Assembly: GCF_017656155.1 (NCBI RefSeq)
Contig: NZ_JACDOH010000011.1
Span: 1 to 64,000, forward strand
Direction: 5' to 3'
DNA from: Thermosyntropha sp.
Lineage (GTDB): Bacteria > Bacillota > Syntrophomonadia > Syntrophomonadales > Syntrophomonadaceae
Length of the DNA: 64,000 bases
Numbering within the stretch: position 1 is the first letter of the stretch; every line of letters starts with the position of its first letter. The notes under the pieces are model-generated. The model did not search any database and was not told the origin of the DNA. It saw only the letters and a list, made by a program, of their open reading frames with translations. Position numbers and translations under genes: made by a program. Shown here one piece after another: positions 19,832-30,539 of this stretch.

Positions 19832-20554
19832 CTATTTTACGCATTGTGATAATTCTACAAATCTGTCGTTAGCTTCAGCTAAAGCTATAACTTCTTCAGT
19901 AACTACTGTTCCTTCAGGAATCAATACTTCTCCTTTGCCGTCTTTAATATCCTGAATTACCTTTTTCCCTAAAAGGAAAACCTTTTGCCTTTCTTTAAAA
20001 AATGCTGCCCCCTCACTGACAGTTTCCTGATCTTCATCACGGGATATATCTTCAGGCTGAACAACCTTCTTTGCATACTCAAAGCCTTTTTCCCTTACAA
20101 CCACTACTTCGCTGCCGTAAGTTAAAACATCCTCGGCCTCAATTACTTCTAACTTCATCTCATCCTGAGCTGTCTTATACTCCAGCCTGGCAAGTTTACC
20201 GGTATCGCCATCTACCTCAAACTCACTTATAACTCCAATAAGATTACCCTTATTAGTTAAAACCCGGGTGCCTTTGATTTGAATATTTCTGCTTAAAAGA
20301 TTTTTGGCATCCTCTGATTCATCTACTGATAAAAGCATAGATTGACTCTCAGTAGTAACTGCATGTTCACCTATTCCAACTACATCTTTAAAAGGTAAAA
20401 CCTTTGCCCCTTCATACCAGCTGCTGTTGCCTACCAGAATAAAATCAACCTTACCTTCTTCAGGATTAATTACCAGATCTTTTACCTGTCCGATCTTAGC
20501 GCCATCAATAATTGAAAAAACAGGCAGTCCAATAATTTCCTGGCTCTTTTTCAT
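19832..20554 (-). CDS. Tandem PRC-barrel domain protein
   Basis: Cytosolic protein of 240 residues with two PRC-barrels: GLPVFSIIDGAKIGQVKDLVI (about residues 8-85) and GTRVLTNKGNLIGVISEFEV (about 95-165). A C-terminal segment (EVLIPEGTVVTEEVIALAEAND) resembles the KOW/pyruvate-dehydrogenase-like tail seen in related clostridial proteins. Function unknown. It sits between a membrane protein and the VanW/G5 gene, all on one strand with short gaps, suggesting an envelope-related operon. Confidence 0.85.
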   Translation of the reverse strand: MKKSQEIIGLPVFSIIDGAKIGQVKDLVINPEEGKVDFILVGNSSWYEGAKVLPFKDVVGIGEHAVTTESQSMLLSVDESEDAKNLLSRNIQIKGTRVLTNKGNLIGVISEFEVDGDTGKLARLEYKTAQDEMKLEVIEAEDVLTYGSEVVVVREKGFEYAKKVVQPEDISRDEDQETVSEGAAFFKERQKVFLLGKKVIQDIKDGKGEVLIPEGTVVTEEVIALAEANDRFVELSQCVK

Positions 20555-20575
20555 TTCACTTGCTCCCTTCCTCTC

Positions 20576-21649
20576 TTATATATAAAGCCTTTCTTTTTTT
20601 TCTTCTACCTTTATCTTAAGCCATCTGGGCAGTTTAGAGAAAGGCATCTCTTCCAACTTCAGCCTTTGAATTTCCGACCTTATAAATCGTATAAGCACAA
20701 GCTTGCGCTCTGCTTCTTGTTTCATTAACTTATTAATATCTGAAACTTCATTAATAAATTCTACAAGGATTTCCTCAGCCCGGCTATATAAACCTAAAAT
20801 CTTTGCAGTTTCTGCCAGCTCCAGGGTAAGCATGTATTTTAATTCCAAATCTCCCGTTAAAAGCCAGGCGGTATAAAAATATTCAAAAGCCTGGTTAAGC
20901 TCATAGCTCGACTTAGCAACAAACCCTCTGTCAATCATTTCTAAAACCTTAATTTTTTCATCATCTGAAGGCAGCTCCGAATCTGCATCTTTTTCACTTT
21001 CAATGTCCATTTCTGATGCAGATAAAACATCCTTTTCCTCCAGGTTGGATTCTTCAATTGTTTCAACCTTCTCTTCACCTGAAAAAATCGATTCACCGCT
21101 TATGATTTCTTCTTCAAATTTATCAATCAAGGCCTCATCTTCATCAAAGAAAACAATTTTTTTTTCATTTCTATTCTCTTCCATGAAATCAGCCTTTATG
21201 TCATCTGAATCATCAATAGCTATGTTATCATTAATATCTGGATTACTTTCTAAAATTATTTCATCAAGTTCATCTTTCTCCAACCTGAAATTCTGTAACC
21301 AGGATTCTTCCGAAACAACAGCCGCCTCTGTTTCCTGTTTCAACTTTTCATTCCACACTGTTTCTAAACCAGTCGAATTAGAGCTAAATTTGTCTGCATT
21401 CAGAGAATAATCTAATTGTGAGTGCAAGATATAAAAACTTAATCCCATCAAAATCAAGCAATAAATTATCGCTGCCGCAATTGTCCCAATTCGCACAGCA
21501 CTTATAGGAAAAGTCACTATAACCAGAAATGCTATTGTTATAACCCCGATACTGGCTTTCAGTGGTAAACCATTTTTTTTCAAAATATAAAACATAACTG
21601 TCGAAATAGGTATAAAGACTAAAAATACTCCCAAAAAATATTCCAGCAT
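20576..21649 (-). CDS. Membrane protein with acidic linker and helical-repeat C-terminus
   Basis: Unrecognised protein of about 357 residues. Three hydrophobic helices lie in the first 90 residues (FLGVFLVFIPISTVMFYIL, IGVITIAFLVIVTFPISA, IGTIAAAIIYCLILMGLSFYIL). A strongly acidic, low-complexity stretch of about 150 residues follows, then a helical segment (about 250-340) with a TPR-like pattern (NQAFEYFYTAWLLTGD, KYMLTLELAETAKILGLYSRAEEILVEFI). Such designs often serve as membrane scaffolds. The ATG at 21649 has AAGGG upstream. It heads the run toward the PRC, VanW/G5 and Sir2 genes. Confidence 0.7.
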   Translation of the reverse strand: MLEYFLGVFLVFIPISTVMFYILKKNGLPLKASIGVITIAFLVIVTFPISAVRIGTIAAAIIYCLILMGLSFYILHSQLDYSLNADKFSSNSTGLETVWNEKLKQETEAAVVSEESWLQNFRLEKDELDEIILESNPDINDNIAIDDSDDIKADFMEENRNEKKIVFFDEDEALIDKFEEEIISGESIFSGEEKVETIEESNLEEKDVLSASEMDIESEKDADSELPSDDEKIKVLEMIDRGFVAKSSYELNQAFEYFYTAWLLTGDLELKYMLTLELAETAKILGLYSRAEEILVEFINEVSDINKLMKQEAERKLVLIRFIRSEIQRLKLEEMPFSKLPRWLKIKVEEKKERLYI

Positions 21650-21797
21650 AGCCAATCCCTTTCTTTAAATTACCATAATAACTTTCGACAGTTATTTGCT
21701 ATTTCCTGCATAAACAAGGGATTTAAAAGAAAAATAAATGCGTATATTTCTTATTTTATTTTAATTCGAGAAAATATTACATCAACAACAAATATAA

Positions 21798-21834
21798 AAA
21801 AACCAGGGAAATCTTTTTTATCCCTGGTTTTTAC
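21798..21834 (-). terminator. Terminator after the CofE-like gene
   Basis: Minus strand AAAAACCAGGGA...TCCCTGGTTTTTTT forms a 12 bp stem with a T-run immediately after the stop codon at 21841. Confidence 0.88.
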
Positions 21835-21840
21835 ATTAGT

Positions 21841-23016
21841 TTATCCTAAAAATCCTTTAATTAATATCAAAGGAGTCCCGGCATCTGCTGAACCGCTTAC
21901 CAAATCAGCCAAACTTGCCATCAAATCCTCTACTTTTCTAGGTGTAGTTCCTTCAGTCTCAAAAGAGTTCCTTTCATAAGTATCTTTTTTCATAGCATTA
22001 AGTTCTTCCTCTATCTTTTCTCTATCTACTCCTTCTTCGATCATTTTATCTACCAGATACTTATACTTGAGTCCCTCGCGATACTTACCGCGCAACCCTT
22101 TGGTCATACCAAAAGCAGGCTGAGGATCAGCAAGTTCATAGATTCCCGTAGATGGATCACGATAAGCCCCATCACCATAAATTATCACTTCTATATCTTT
22201 CCCCAGGTTCTGCCTTACCCATGCCTTAACCTCATCTGCGACTTTATCTGCTTCCCTGGGAGCAAGTTTCAATTTATCTCCGGAAGAAAGGTTGCTGCCC
22301 AAAAGGCCCCATTCTGACCAAGCTTCACCCTCATTGCATATATTCTGTAAAGTTATGCAATTATATCCCTTATCTTTAAATTTTTGCGCTGTGCGGTGGC
22401 GAACATGAATATTAGCCACTACAACACCATCTGGATTATACTTCATAACCGCCAATGGATCATTGCATAAAAATATAGTAGCTTTAGCCCCTTCTCCTGT
22501 TATAACCTTTTCATAAAGTTCGATGTAATCCACCTGGGTAATAGGATGTAAAAATCTATCATTTCCTATTTCCTCTAAAGTTATAATATCTCCTTCATGC
22601 TTTCCCAACTTCTCAGCAAAATCATAAGGTAATATCTGATTTCCCACCTCATCAGCCGGATAAGAAAGCTGAACAATTACCTCTCCCTTAGGAACTGCTG
22701 CTGCAATACCCTTTAAAATAAGAGAAAAACGATTACGGCTTAATATTGGAAATATTACTCCCACCTTGCTTTCCGGGGTAATATTAAGTTTTTCTCTCAC
22801 CTGAATGGCAATATCTTCAACTGTTACATAATTATTCTGTGCTCTAGCCACAACGGATTCAGTTATGCAGGCAGTATCTCCATCGTCCAATAAGCCATCA
22901 GCATCACATTTAGCTAATGCTTCACAAACCATGCCTGCAATATCACTTCCCGGTACAACAACCCCCATTTTAATACCAAAAGCTGAAACTCCTACATAAT
23001 CCGGTATTCTTCCCAC
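21841..23016 (-). CDS. Coenzyme F420-0:L-glutamate ligase-like protein (CofE/FbiB-N family)
   Basis: Cytosolic protein of 391 residues resembling CofE, which adds glutamate to F420-0 with GTP. Family-like segments are LLDDGDTACITESVVARAQNNYVTVEDI (compare the GD..V...K..S.AEGR block of CofE) and YGDGAYRDPSTGIYELADPQPAFG. It is about 140 residues longer than archaeal CofE, and no F420 gene (cofC, cofD, fbiC) is in the window. Such long homologues are widespread in Clostridia that are not known F420 producers, so the true substrate is uncertain. GTG start with GAGGGATGATAA. Monocistronic, with its own terminator. Confidence 0.72.
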   Translation of the reverse strand: MGRIPDYVGVSAFGIKMGVVVPGSDIAGMVCEALAKCDADGLLDDGDTACITESVVARAQNNYVTVEDIAIQVREKLNITPESKVGVIFPILSRNRFSLILKGIAAAVPKGEVIVQLSYPADEVGNQILPYDFAEKLGKHEGDIITLEEIGNDRFLHPITQVDYIELYEKVITGEGAKATIFLCNDPLAVMKYNPDGVVVANIHVRHRTAQKFKDKGYNCITLQNICNEGEAWSEWGLLGSNLSSGDKLKLAPREADKVADEVKAWVRQNLGKDIEVIIYGDGAYRDPSTGIYELADPQPAFGMTKGLRGKYREGLKYKYLVDKMIEEGVDREKIEEELNAMKKDTYERNSFETEGTTPRKVEDLMASLADLVSGSADAGTPLILIKGFLG

Positions 23017-23142
23017 TTATCATCCCTCTTTTTCCTTAATATTTATTGGGGATTAACAGGCTCCCTGCTAAAATATACTTTAAAAAAATCTTTTTCGCAA
23101 TATATCTGTTAATTTATACAAAAAGTATACAAAACTATAAAA

Positions 23143-24045
23143 CTACTTATCTGACAAAATCACCTTTAAATTATTATCATCTGTAAATATTCGGGCTTTT
23201 TTAGTATTGCAAAGATAAGAAAGATAAGCAGATATCGTCCCGGCGATAAGTATGTACTGGTTGCGGTTATCAGGCAGATTCATCTCCTTTATAACATGGC
23301 TTACTATCTCTTCCCGGCTTTTTTCTGTCTTTATGTAATCTTCTATTAAAGTCAAAATATGCTTTAACACCTTTCTGTTTTCAACTACTACATTCTTTAC
23401 ATCAGACATAAGCCCACCGTGGGAAAAAACGGTATAAGGATAATCAAAATCCTTTAATTTTTCTAAAGTCCTTATATGTTTCTCAACATCTGCCATATAT
23501 AAAAACGGAAATTTTTCTAGGTTGTGTAAAGATATTAAACTATCACCGCTGAAAAAAACTTCATCAGGGGTTACTATACCCACATGTTCCATAGAATGAC
23601 CTGGCAAATCTACTACTTCAAAAATCTCATCATTTATAAAGATTCTCCCCGGCTTAATTTTATGATTAATAACGCTCGCTTCAGGCATAAGAAATTTATT
23701 GCGCAACATATTTACCGGGCTTGCCGTCCATAAACAATACGGTCCTAAAAGCGAATTTTCCATAAAAGCAGCTTCAAAAGAGGTAGCATAAATATCACAA
23801 TTGGACTCCTTTTGGAAATAACTGTTTCCCCCGCTGTGGTCAGCATGGGCATGGGTATTAAATATAGCTACTACTTTCAGATTTTTGCTTCTTAAAAGTT
23901 TGTGAGCCTTACTGGCAAAGGCAGAGCTTGCCCCGCTGTCAATCAAAAGGCAAGTTTCATCCGGGAAAATATATACCCCAATTATGCTGGGAAAATTTAT
24001 ATAATAAGTGTTGCCCTTTACATGTTCAAGCTGCAATGTGGTCAT
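23143..24045 (-). CDS. Metallo-beta-lactamase-fold hydrolase
   Basis: Cytosolic MBL-fold protein of 300 residues. The dinuclear metal motif THAHADHSGG (about residues 64-73), VDLPGHSMEHVGI and FSGDSLI are intact. The C-terminal 70 residues resemble the winged-helix tail of glyoxalase-II-like MBL proteins. Substrate unknown. It starts 12 bases after lplA and is probably co-transcribed with it. Confidence 0.88.
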   Translation of the reverse strand: MTTLQLEHVKGNTYYINFPSIIGVYIFPDETCLLIDSGASSAFASKAHKLLRSKNLKVVAIFNTHAHADHSGGNSYFQKESNCDIYATSFEAAFMENSLLGPYCLWTASPVNMLRNKFLMPEASVINHKIKPGRIFINDEIFEVVDLPGHSMEHVGIVTPDEVFFSGDSLISLHNLEKFPFLYMADVEKHIRTLEKLKDFDYPYTVFSHGGLMSDVKNVVVENRKVLKHILTLIEDYIKTEKSREEIVSHVIKEMNLPDNRNQYILIAGTISAYLSYLCNTKKARIFTDDNNLKVILSDK

Positions 24046-24057
24046 CTCCCTTTAATG

Positions 24058-25044
24058 TTATTTAAAAAGCAGCTTCATAAAATCTTCTTCAGAACATCTC
24101 GGTATATAGTCGGTAATATTAATCCTATCAAGATACTCCTTAATATCTTCCTCCCGATACAAAATTCCGGTAAGGCTTTTCTCTAAATCTTCAATATCCC
24201 GGCTGGCAAAAAAATCGCCAAATATTTTGCAGCTCTTAATAGTCCCTTTATCTACATTAAGCCTTATGTCTATGCTGCCCCAGTCGAAACGCATTTTTTT
24301 CTGAACATTAAAGGCAGGTGAAAAGCCATAAACCCATTCCCAGGTTTTAAACTTATTATCTCTAAGCTCATTTATAGCCTTTAAATCCTTTTCCGTCAAA
24401 TTATATTCCTGGTTAAAATCCTCTTCTTCCAAGATAGTCTGAGTTAAAATCTCTTTAAATTCTTCTAAAGAAATAGGTGATTTTAAATGTTCACTGATAT
24501 TCGTTACCCGGCTTCTCACCGATTGGACTCCTTTAGAAATAATCTTGTCAGGGCTTACATTAAGCGCCGCTACCATATCTTCAATATTTACATCAAATAA
24601 AATCGTTCCATGATGCATAACCCGGTTTTTGTAGCGGAACTGGGCATTGCCGGAAAACTTTTTACCTTCGATAGTTATATCATTTCGACCGGTATGCTCA
24701 GCCTTTATACCTATTTTATCCAGAGCCTTTATCACAGGACGGGTAAACCTTGTAAAATCAAAACCTACGTCATCAGCAGCATCAGCCACAAAGGTAAAAT
24801 TTAAATTGCCAAAATCATGATAGACTGCCCCTCCCCCTGATATACGTCTCACCACTTCAATTCCTCTTTCTTTAACAAAGTCAAGATTGACTTCTTCAAA
24901 GGTGTTTTGATTTCTTCCCACTACAACGGTAGGACGGTTTTGATAAAAATAAAAAATGGTCTCCGAAGTAATGTTCTTAGTTACATACTCATCTAAAGCC
25001 ATATTGAAGTAAGGATCAGTTGAAGTGTTATTTATTTTTATCAT
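24058..25044 (-). CDS. lplA: Lipoate--protein ligase A
   Basis: Cytosolic enzyme that activates free lipoate with ATP and attaches it to lipoyl domains. Its 328 residues include RRISGGGAVYHDFGNLNFTF and GRNDITIEGKKFSGNAQF of the ligase fold and a C-terminal accessory domain. The natural acceptor here is GcvH, encoded about 5.5 kb upstream. A terminator separates it from glyA, so it is its own unit (lplA-MBL) rather than part of the gcv transcript unless readthrough occurs. Confidence 0.95.
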   Translation of the reverse strand: MIKINNTSTDPYFNMALDEYVTKNITSETIFYFYQNRPTVVVGRNQNTFEEVNLDFVKERGIEVVRRISGGGAVYHDFGNLNFTFVADAADDVGFDFTRFTRPVIKALDKIGIKAEHTGRNDITIEGKKFSGNAQFRYKNRVMHHGTILFDVNIEDMVAALNVSPDKIISKGVQSVRSRVTNISEHLKSPISLEEFKEILTQTILEEEDFNQEYNLTEKDLKAINELRDNKFKTWEWVYGFSPAFNVQKKMRFDWGSIDIRLNVDKGTIKSCKIFGDFFASRDIEDLEKSLTGILYREEDIKEYLDRINITDYIPRCSEEDFMKLLFK

Positions 25045-25067
25045 CTTACTCCTCCTTAAATTTAGTA

Positions 25068-25100
25068 AAAAAGACCAGTATATAAATACCGGTCTTTTGG
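25068..25100 (-). terminator. Terminator after glyA
   Basis: AAAAGACCGGTAT-TTA-TATACTGGTCTTTT on the minus strand (12-13 bp stem, T-run) follows the glyA stop by 25 bases and closes the glycine operon. Confidence 0.88.
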
Positions 25101-25125
25101 TTATAAACCTTATAATAAAATTAAA

Positions 25126-26340
25126 CTAAGCATATAAGGGGAACTTCTTGCACAAAACGTTTACCTGTTCTTTGATATAATCTACATGTTTTCCTTCTTC
25201 AAACAGTGTTTTATAGAAGAGGTCAGCAATAATAAGCATTTCTTCTTCTTTCATACCCCTTGTAGTAAGAGCCGGAGTACCTACCCTTATACCGCTGGTA
25301 ACAAAAGGACTGCGGGTTTCTCCAGGTATAGTATTCTTGTTTACAGTTATGCCTACTTCTTCTAACAGCTTTTCAGCTTTCTTACCAGTCATATCTTCGA
25401 TATTGGTCAGGTCAATAAGGAATAAGTGATTATCTGTTCCTCCGGAAACAATCTTAAATCCCTTTTCCATCAGGGCATTAGCTAAAACAGAAGCATTTTT
25501 AACCACCTGTTTTTGATATTCTACGAATGAAGGCTGCATTGCTTCATAGAAACATACTGCTTTAGCTGCAATAATATGTTCCAACGGACCGCCCTGGGTT
25601 CCCGGAAAAACAGCCTTGTTTATATCTTTGGCATATTTTTCTTTACAGAGAATAAGTCCGCCTCTAGGTCCTCTTAAAGTCTTGTGGGTAGTTGAAGTTA
25701 CAAAGTCGGCATATTCAACTGGAGAAGGATGCACTCCTGCTGCAACAAGTCCAGCAATATGAGCCATATCTACCATGAGATAAGCTCCTACTTTATCTGC
25801 AATCTCTCTAAATCTTTTGAAATCTATAGTTCTGGGATAAGCAGAAGAACCTGCCAGAATCATCTTAGGTTTATATTTTAAGGCCTTTTCTTCTACATCA
25901 TCATAATCAATAAAGCCTTCTTCATTTACTCCATATGATACAACATTGAAATACTTACCAGAAATATTAACCGGAGAACCATGGGTTAAATGTCCACCAT
26001 TGGTCAAATCCATACCTAAAAAAGTATCTCCAGGATTCATAATAGCTAAAAATACAGCCAGGTTGGCATTAGCTCCGCTATGAGGCTGAACGTTGGCATG
26101 TTCTGCCTTAAAAAGCTCTTTGGCACGGTCAATTGCCAGCTGCTCTATTTTATCAACGACAAAACAGCCTCCATAATACCTCTTTCCTGGATATCCTTCT
26201 GCATATTTGTTGGTAAGAATAGAACCCATAGTCTTGATTACTTCCATGCTGGCAAAATTCTCAGAAGCAATCATTTCCAGACCATTTCTCTGTCTTTCTA
26301 GTTCTTCTTCGATATACGCAGCAATAACCTTGTCCATCAT
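25126..26340 (-). CDS. glyA: Serine hydroxymethyltransferase
   Basis: PLP enzyme interconverting serine plus THF with glycine plus methylene-THF, in the cytosol. Full length at 404 residues, with the PLP lysine in [13 protein letters not shown] and [15 protein letters not shown] near the N-terminus. ATG start (MMDK) with GGGAGGAG upstream. It is the last gene of the glycine operon, 31 bases after lpdA, consistent with serine formation from two glycines. Confidence 0.98.
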   Translation of the reverse strand: MMDKVIAAYIEEELERQRNGLEMIASENFASMEVIKTMGSILTNKYAEGYPGKRYYGGCFVVDKIEQLAIDRAKELFKAEHANVQPHSGANANLAVFLAIMNPGDTFLGMDLTNGGHLTHGSPVNISGKYFNVVSYGVNEEGFIDYDDVEEKALKYKPKMILAGSSAYPRTIDFKRFREIADKVGAYLMVDMAHIAGLVAAGVHPSPVEYADFVTSTTHKTLRGPRGGLILCKEKYAKDINKAVFPGTQGGPLEHIIAAKAVCFYEAMQPSFVEYQKQVVKNASVLANALMEKGFKIVSGGTDNHLFLIDLTNIEDMTGKKAEKLLEEVGITVNKNTIPGETRSPFVTSGIRVGTPALTTRGMKEEEMLIIADLFYKTLFEEGKHVDYIKEQVNVLCKKFPLYA

Positions 26341-26371
26341 ATGGATAACTCCTCCCTTAATATTTTATTGA

Positions 26372-27757
26372 TTATTTTTTACTTTTACGCGGAGCTAAAT
26401 GTATAGCTTCGCCGTTAATATCCAGAACTGCTTCCATTATGGCTTCGCCTAAAGTAGGATGAGGATGAATAGTTCCTATAACCTCTTTTACCTTCATTCT
26501 GTTCTTGACCATCATAGTCCCTTCTAAAATCAAATCACTGGCATGAGGCCCTATGATATGCAGACCAATAATAACATCATTTTCATCAGCAATAACCTTT
26601 ACTAACCCTTCTGCTTCGCCCATAGTCATAGCCTTGCCATTGGCGGCAAATTGGAATTTTCCTACTTTATATGATATACCCTGAGCAGCTGCTTCCTCTT
26701 CACTAATACCAACAGTAGCAATTTCAGGGAAAGTAAATATGCAGCCAGGCACAGCATGATAATGAACTGAAGCGTTTATTCCTACCATTTTCTCTACGGC
26801 AACAATTCCTTCTTCAGATGCCTTATGAGCTAGCATCTGACCGCCAATTACATCTCCTATGGCATATATGCCCTTAACGCTGGTTTGATAATTCTCATCA
26901 ACTTTTATAAAATCGCGTTCAGTCTCTATTCCTACTTTATCAAGATTAAGCCCTTCTGTGCAAGGTTTTCTTCCCGTAGACATTAAAACCATATCTGACT
27001 CTATTATTATATCACCTTTTTTACCCTGTACATAAACTAAAAGGTTTTTATCTTCTTTTTCTATTTTAGTTACTGCTGCATTTGTATAAACGTCGATATT
27101 TTGCTTTTTAAGAAATACCCCTGTCCGTTTGCTGATTTCCTTATCTAATGTGGGTAAAATATTCGGCATATATTCAATTACTGTAACTTTGCTCCCAAAA
27201 GCACTGAATATGCAGGCAAACTCAAGCCCTATAACTCCCCCGCCAATAATGGTAAACCTTGAGGGAATTTCAGTAAGTTCTAACGCTTCATCACTGGTGA
27301 TAACCCCCTCAAGGTCAGCCCCTTCAATATTAAGCCGGGCAGGAACAGAACCAGTTGCTATTAGTATATTTTTAGCCTTAATTTCTTCATCATTTACTAT
27401 AACCGTATCAGATGAAGAAAGGCTTGCTTCTCCTTTTATAAGTTCAACCTTATTAGCCTCTAAAAGCTGTTTAACCCCTGACACCAAATTCCTTACTATA
27501 CTATCTTTTCTCTCTTTAGCCTTTTGCATATTAAAAGAAAAACTGCCGACTTCAATATTAAAATCTTCTGCCTTTTTTATTGTCCAAACTGCCTTGGCAT
27601 TCTGAAAATATGCCTTGGTAGGTATACAGCCTCGATTTAAACAGGTGCCACCTACTTCATCTTTTTCCACTAAAGCTACATTCATGCCTAGCTGGGCAGC
27701 CCGGATGGCAGCTACATAGCCACCCGGACCCCCACCTATAACTACCAAGTCTCTCAT
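26372..27757 (-). CDS. lpdA: Dihydrolipoyl dehydrogenase (glycine cleavage L-protein)
   Basis: FAD-dependent oxidoreductase that reoxidises dihydrolipoyl-GcvH with NAD+. It contains the FAD motif VVIGGGPGGYVAAIRAAQLG, redox disulfide GGTCLNRGCIPTKAY, NAD motif TIIGGGVIGLEFACIF and the C-terminal His-Glu pair IGTIHPHPTLGEAIMEA. ATG at 27757 overlaps the gcvPB stop (ATGA) and has GGGAGG 7 bases upstream within gcvPB. Operon placement ties it to glycine cleavage rather than a 2-oxoacid dehydrogenase. Confidence 0.97.
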   Translation of the reverse strand: MRDLVVIGGGPGGYVAAIRAAQLGMNVALVEKDEVGGTCLNRGCIPTKAYFQNAKAVWTIKKAEDFNIEVGSFSFNMQKAKERKDSIVRNLVSGVKQLLEANKVELIKGEASLSSSDTVIVNDEEIKAKNILIATGSVPARLNIEGADLEGVITSDEALELTEIPSRFTIIGGGVIGLEFACIFSAFGSKVTVIEYMPNILPTLDKEISKRTGVFLKKQNIDVYTNAAVTKIEKEDKNLLVYVQGKKGDIIIESDMVLMSTGRKPCTEGLNLDKVGIETERDFIKVDENYQTSVKGIYAIGDVIGGQMLAHKASEEGIVAVEKMVGINASVHYHAVPGCIFTFPEIATVGISEEEAAAQGISYKVGKFQFAANGKAMTMGEAEGLVKVIADENDVIIGLHIIGPHASDLILEGTMMVKNRMKVKEVIGTIHPHPTLGEAIMEAVLDINGEAIHLAPRKSKK

Positions 27758-29199
27758 CACTCTTCCTCCCATTTAACTATCGGGTTACGCGCAGCCCCTA
27801 CTTCATCAATTCTTTTTACTACTGTAGTGTGAGGAGCATTTTTAACTTTTTCCGGTTCTTCTTCTGCTTCCCGGGCAATATCAGCCATAGCTTTAATAAA
27901 ATCATCAAGCCTTTCTTTAGTTTCAGTTTCTGTAGGTTCAATCATTATAGCCTCATGCACTATGAGCGGGAAATAAACTGTAGGAGGATGATAACCATAA
28001 TCTAAAAGCCGCTTTGCTATATCCATAGTAGTTATGCCGTTTTTATCATGCTGGAACTTAGAATTAGCTATAAACTCATGCTTACATAGGCGATTATAGG
28101 GGACATTATAATACTGGCTCAAATGGTGGCGCAAATAGTTGGCGTTAAGTACCGCATTATAAGCTACATCTTTCAAACCATCTCTGCCCAGCGATTTAAT
28201 ATAGGTATAAGCCTTGACCACCACTCCAAAATTACCATAGAAATTTTTTACTTTTCCAATTGATTCCGGGCGGTCATAATCTAATACATATTTATCCCCT
28301 TTTTTCTCTACAACAGGTACCGGTAAAAATTCAGCTAAGAAAGCCTTTACCCCTACCGGACCGGAACCCGGCCCTCCTCCTCCGTGAGGAGTTCCAAAAG
28401 TCTTATGCAAATTTAAGTGAACAATATCAAATCCCATATCTCCCGGACGACATACTCCCATTATCGCATTGAGGTTAGCTCCGTCATAGTAAAGCAATCC
28501 TCCGCCTTCATGAACAATAGAAGCTATTTTAACAATCTCTTCTTCAAATAAGCCCAAAGTATTAGGATTAGTAAGCATCAACCCAGCTACTTCATCGCTC
28601 ATTTTAGCCTTTAAATCCTCAATATCAACCAAACCGCGGTCATTTGATTTTACTTCTACTACATCATATCCAACCACATTGGCGGTCGCCGGGTTAGTTC
28701 CGTGAGCAGAGTCGGGCACTAAAATTTTAGTGCGTTTTTCATCACCGCGTTTTTTGTGGTAAGCCTTAATTATCATCACACCGGTCATTTCACCATGAGC
28801 ACCGGCAGCCGGCTGCAGGGTAAATCTGTCCATTCCGGCAATCTCACAGCACATTTTTTCCATTTCATACATGAGCTCCAACGCACCCTGAACCGTCTCC
28901 TCCGGCTGATAAGGATGAATATTGGCAAAGCCGGGGAGACGGGCAGCCCACTCGTCTATTTTAGGATTATATTTCATAGTACATGAACCTAAAGGATAAA
29001 AACCGCTGTCAACCCCATATGCCTTGCGGGATAATTCCGTGAAATGGCGGATTGTTTCTACTTCGCTTACTTCTGGCAAACTTAATTTTTCCTTACGCTG
29101 CAGCGCTTCAGGTATTTCCACTACTTCAGGTACTTCACAGGGGGGAAGGCTGAAAGAGTTGCTAAAAGGAACATGTTTTTCGAATATAAGTTTACTCAT
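27757..29199 (-). CDS. gcvPB: Glycine dehydrogenase (decarboxylating) subunit 2
   Basis: C-terminal half of the split P-protein, which decarboxylates glycine and passes the aminomethyl group to lipoyl-GcvH. The PLP lysine lies in [19 protein letters not shown]. Length of 480 residues is typical. Its ATG overlaps the gcvPA stop (TAATG) and its TGA overlaps the lpdA start, so all three are translationally coupled. The split form is normal in Firmicutes. Confidence 0.98.
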   Translation of the reverse strand: MSKLIFEKHVPFSNSFSLPPCEVPEVVEIPEALQRKEKLSLPEVSEVETIRHFTELSRKAYGVDSGFYPLGSCTMKYNPKIDEWAARLPGFANIHPYQPEETVQGALELMYEMEKMCCEIAGMDRFTLQPAAGAHGEMTGVMIIKAYHKKRGDEKRTKILVPDSAHGTNPATANVVGYDVVEVKSNDRGLVDIEDLKAKMSDEVAGLMLTNPNTLGLFEEEIVKIASIVHEGGGLLYYDGANLNAIMGVCRPGDMGFDIVHLNLHKTFGTPHGGGGPGSGPVGVKAFLAEFLPVPVVEKKGDKYVLDYDRPESIGKVKNFYGNFGVVVKAYTYIKSLGRDGLKDVAYNAVLNANYLRHHLSQYYNVPYNRLCKHEFIANSKFQHDKNGITTMDIAKRLLDYGYHPPTVYFPLIVHEAIMIEPTETETKERLDDFIKAMADIAREAEEEPEKVKNAPHTTVVKRIDEVGAARNPIVKWEEE

Positions 29200-30512
29200 T
29201 ATTTTTCCCCTCCTAACACATTTACCAGCTTATCAATTTCTGCTCTGGTTCGCTTCTCAGTAAAGGCTAACATCATGGCATCATCGAGTTCAAAACCGCC
29301 TATAATCCCATTTTCTAGAAGTTTTTTATTCATTGTGGAGGGATTATCCATTTTTACTGCAAATTCCCGGAAAAATGGCTGTTTATATTTAAGAGTAAGC
29401 CCCTTTTTCTCGAGCTCATTTTTGGCATAGACTGCCATCTGATGTGACCGAAGGGCAATCTGTCTTAATCCTTCTGGTCCAATAAGACTCAAGTAAATAG
29501 CTGCCGCTAAGGCACATAAAGCCTGGTTGGAACATATATTAGAACTTGCCTTTTCTCTTCTGATATGCTGTTCTCTGGCCTGCAGGGTAAGGACAAATGC
29601 CTTTTTCCCTTCACTATCTACCGATTGCCCTACAATGCGTCCGGGAATCTTGCGCAAAAGCTTTTCACTGGCTGCAAAAAATCCTAAGTAAGGACCACCA
29701 AAGCTGAGATTATTTCCTAATACCTGCCCGTCCCCAACTGCAATATCAGCTCCATATTCGGCTGGAGATTTAAGAATGGCAAGGGAAATAGGATCAACAC
29801 TCATTATGAGAAGGCCTTTATTTTGGTGGACAGCCTCAGCCAATTCTTCAATCCCCTGTTCTATTATCCCATAGAAATTCGGCTGTTGGATAACAACTGC
29901 AGCTGTCCCCTTTCCGATAGCTTTTTTCATAGCTTCAATATCTATAATGCCATCTTTGCCCGGTATTACTTCTATTGCAAAACGCCCTGACAAAGCATAT
30001 GTTTTTAATATCCTTAAATTTTCGGGATGAATATTATCAGGAACAATAATCTTTTTGGCTTTGCTGGAAACTGCTACCTGACATGCTTCTGCTAAAGCTG
30101 TCCCCCCATCATACATAGAAGCATTTGAAACGTCGAGCCCGGTAAGTTTACATATCATCGTCTGGTATTCAAAGATAGACTGTAATATTCCCTGGCTGAT
30201 TTCCGGCTGGTAAGGGGTATAAGCCGTATAAAACTCAGATCTCAAAAGAATTTGATCAACTGCAGCCGGAACAAAATGGTCATAAGCACCTGCTCCCAAA
30301 AAGCAGGGATATTCATCTACCGTTATATTGCGGCGTGCTTTTTCTAAAAGATGTCGTTTTACTTCTATTTCGCTTAAACCTTCAGGCAGATCAAGTTCAC
30401 GATTTAATCTTACTTCTTGGGGAATATCCGCAAATAAATCTTCAAAGCTGTTTAATCCGATGCTCTTAAGCATCTCCTCTGCTACAGCAGGAGGATTAGG
30501 AGTATACCGCAT
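29199..30512 (-). CDS. gcvPA: Glycine dehydrogenase (decarboxylating) subunit 1
   Basis: N-terminal half of the split P-protein, partner of GcvPB. The 437-residue product shows [50 protein letters not shown] and [14 protein letters not shown]. The ATG at 30512 has AAAGGAGGAG just upstream; an upstream in-frame codon at 30533 gives a longer frame without ribosome site. Confidence 0.98.
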   Translation of the reverse strand: MRYTPNPPAVAEEMLKSIGLNSFEDLFADIPQEVRLNRELDLPEGLSEIEVKRHLLEKARRNITVDEYPCFLGAGAYDHFVPAAVDQILLRSEFYTAYTPYQPEISQGILQSIFEYQTMICKLTGLDVSNASMYDGGTALAEACQVAVSSKAKKIIVPDNIHPENLRILKTYALSGRFAIEVIPGKDGIIDIEAMKKAIGKGTAAVVIQQPNFYGIIEQGIEELAEAVHQNKGLLIMSVDPISLAILKSPAEYGADIAVGDGQVLGNNLSFGGPYLGFFAASEKLLRKIPGRIVGQSVDSEGKKAFVLTLQAREQHIRREKASSNICSNQALCALAAAIYLSLIGPEGLRQIALRSHQMAVYAKNELEKKGLTLKYKQPFFREFAVKMDNPSTMNKKLLENGIIGGFELDDAMMLAFTEKRTRAEIDKLVNVLGGEK

Positions 30513-30539
30513 TATCTCTCCTCCTTTACTCAATACTGT

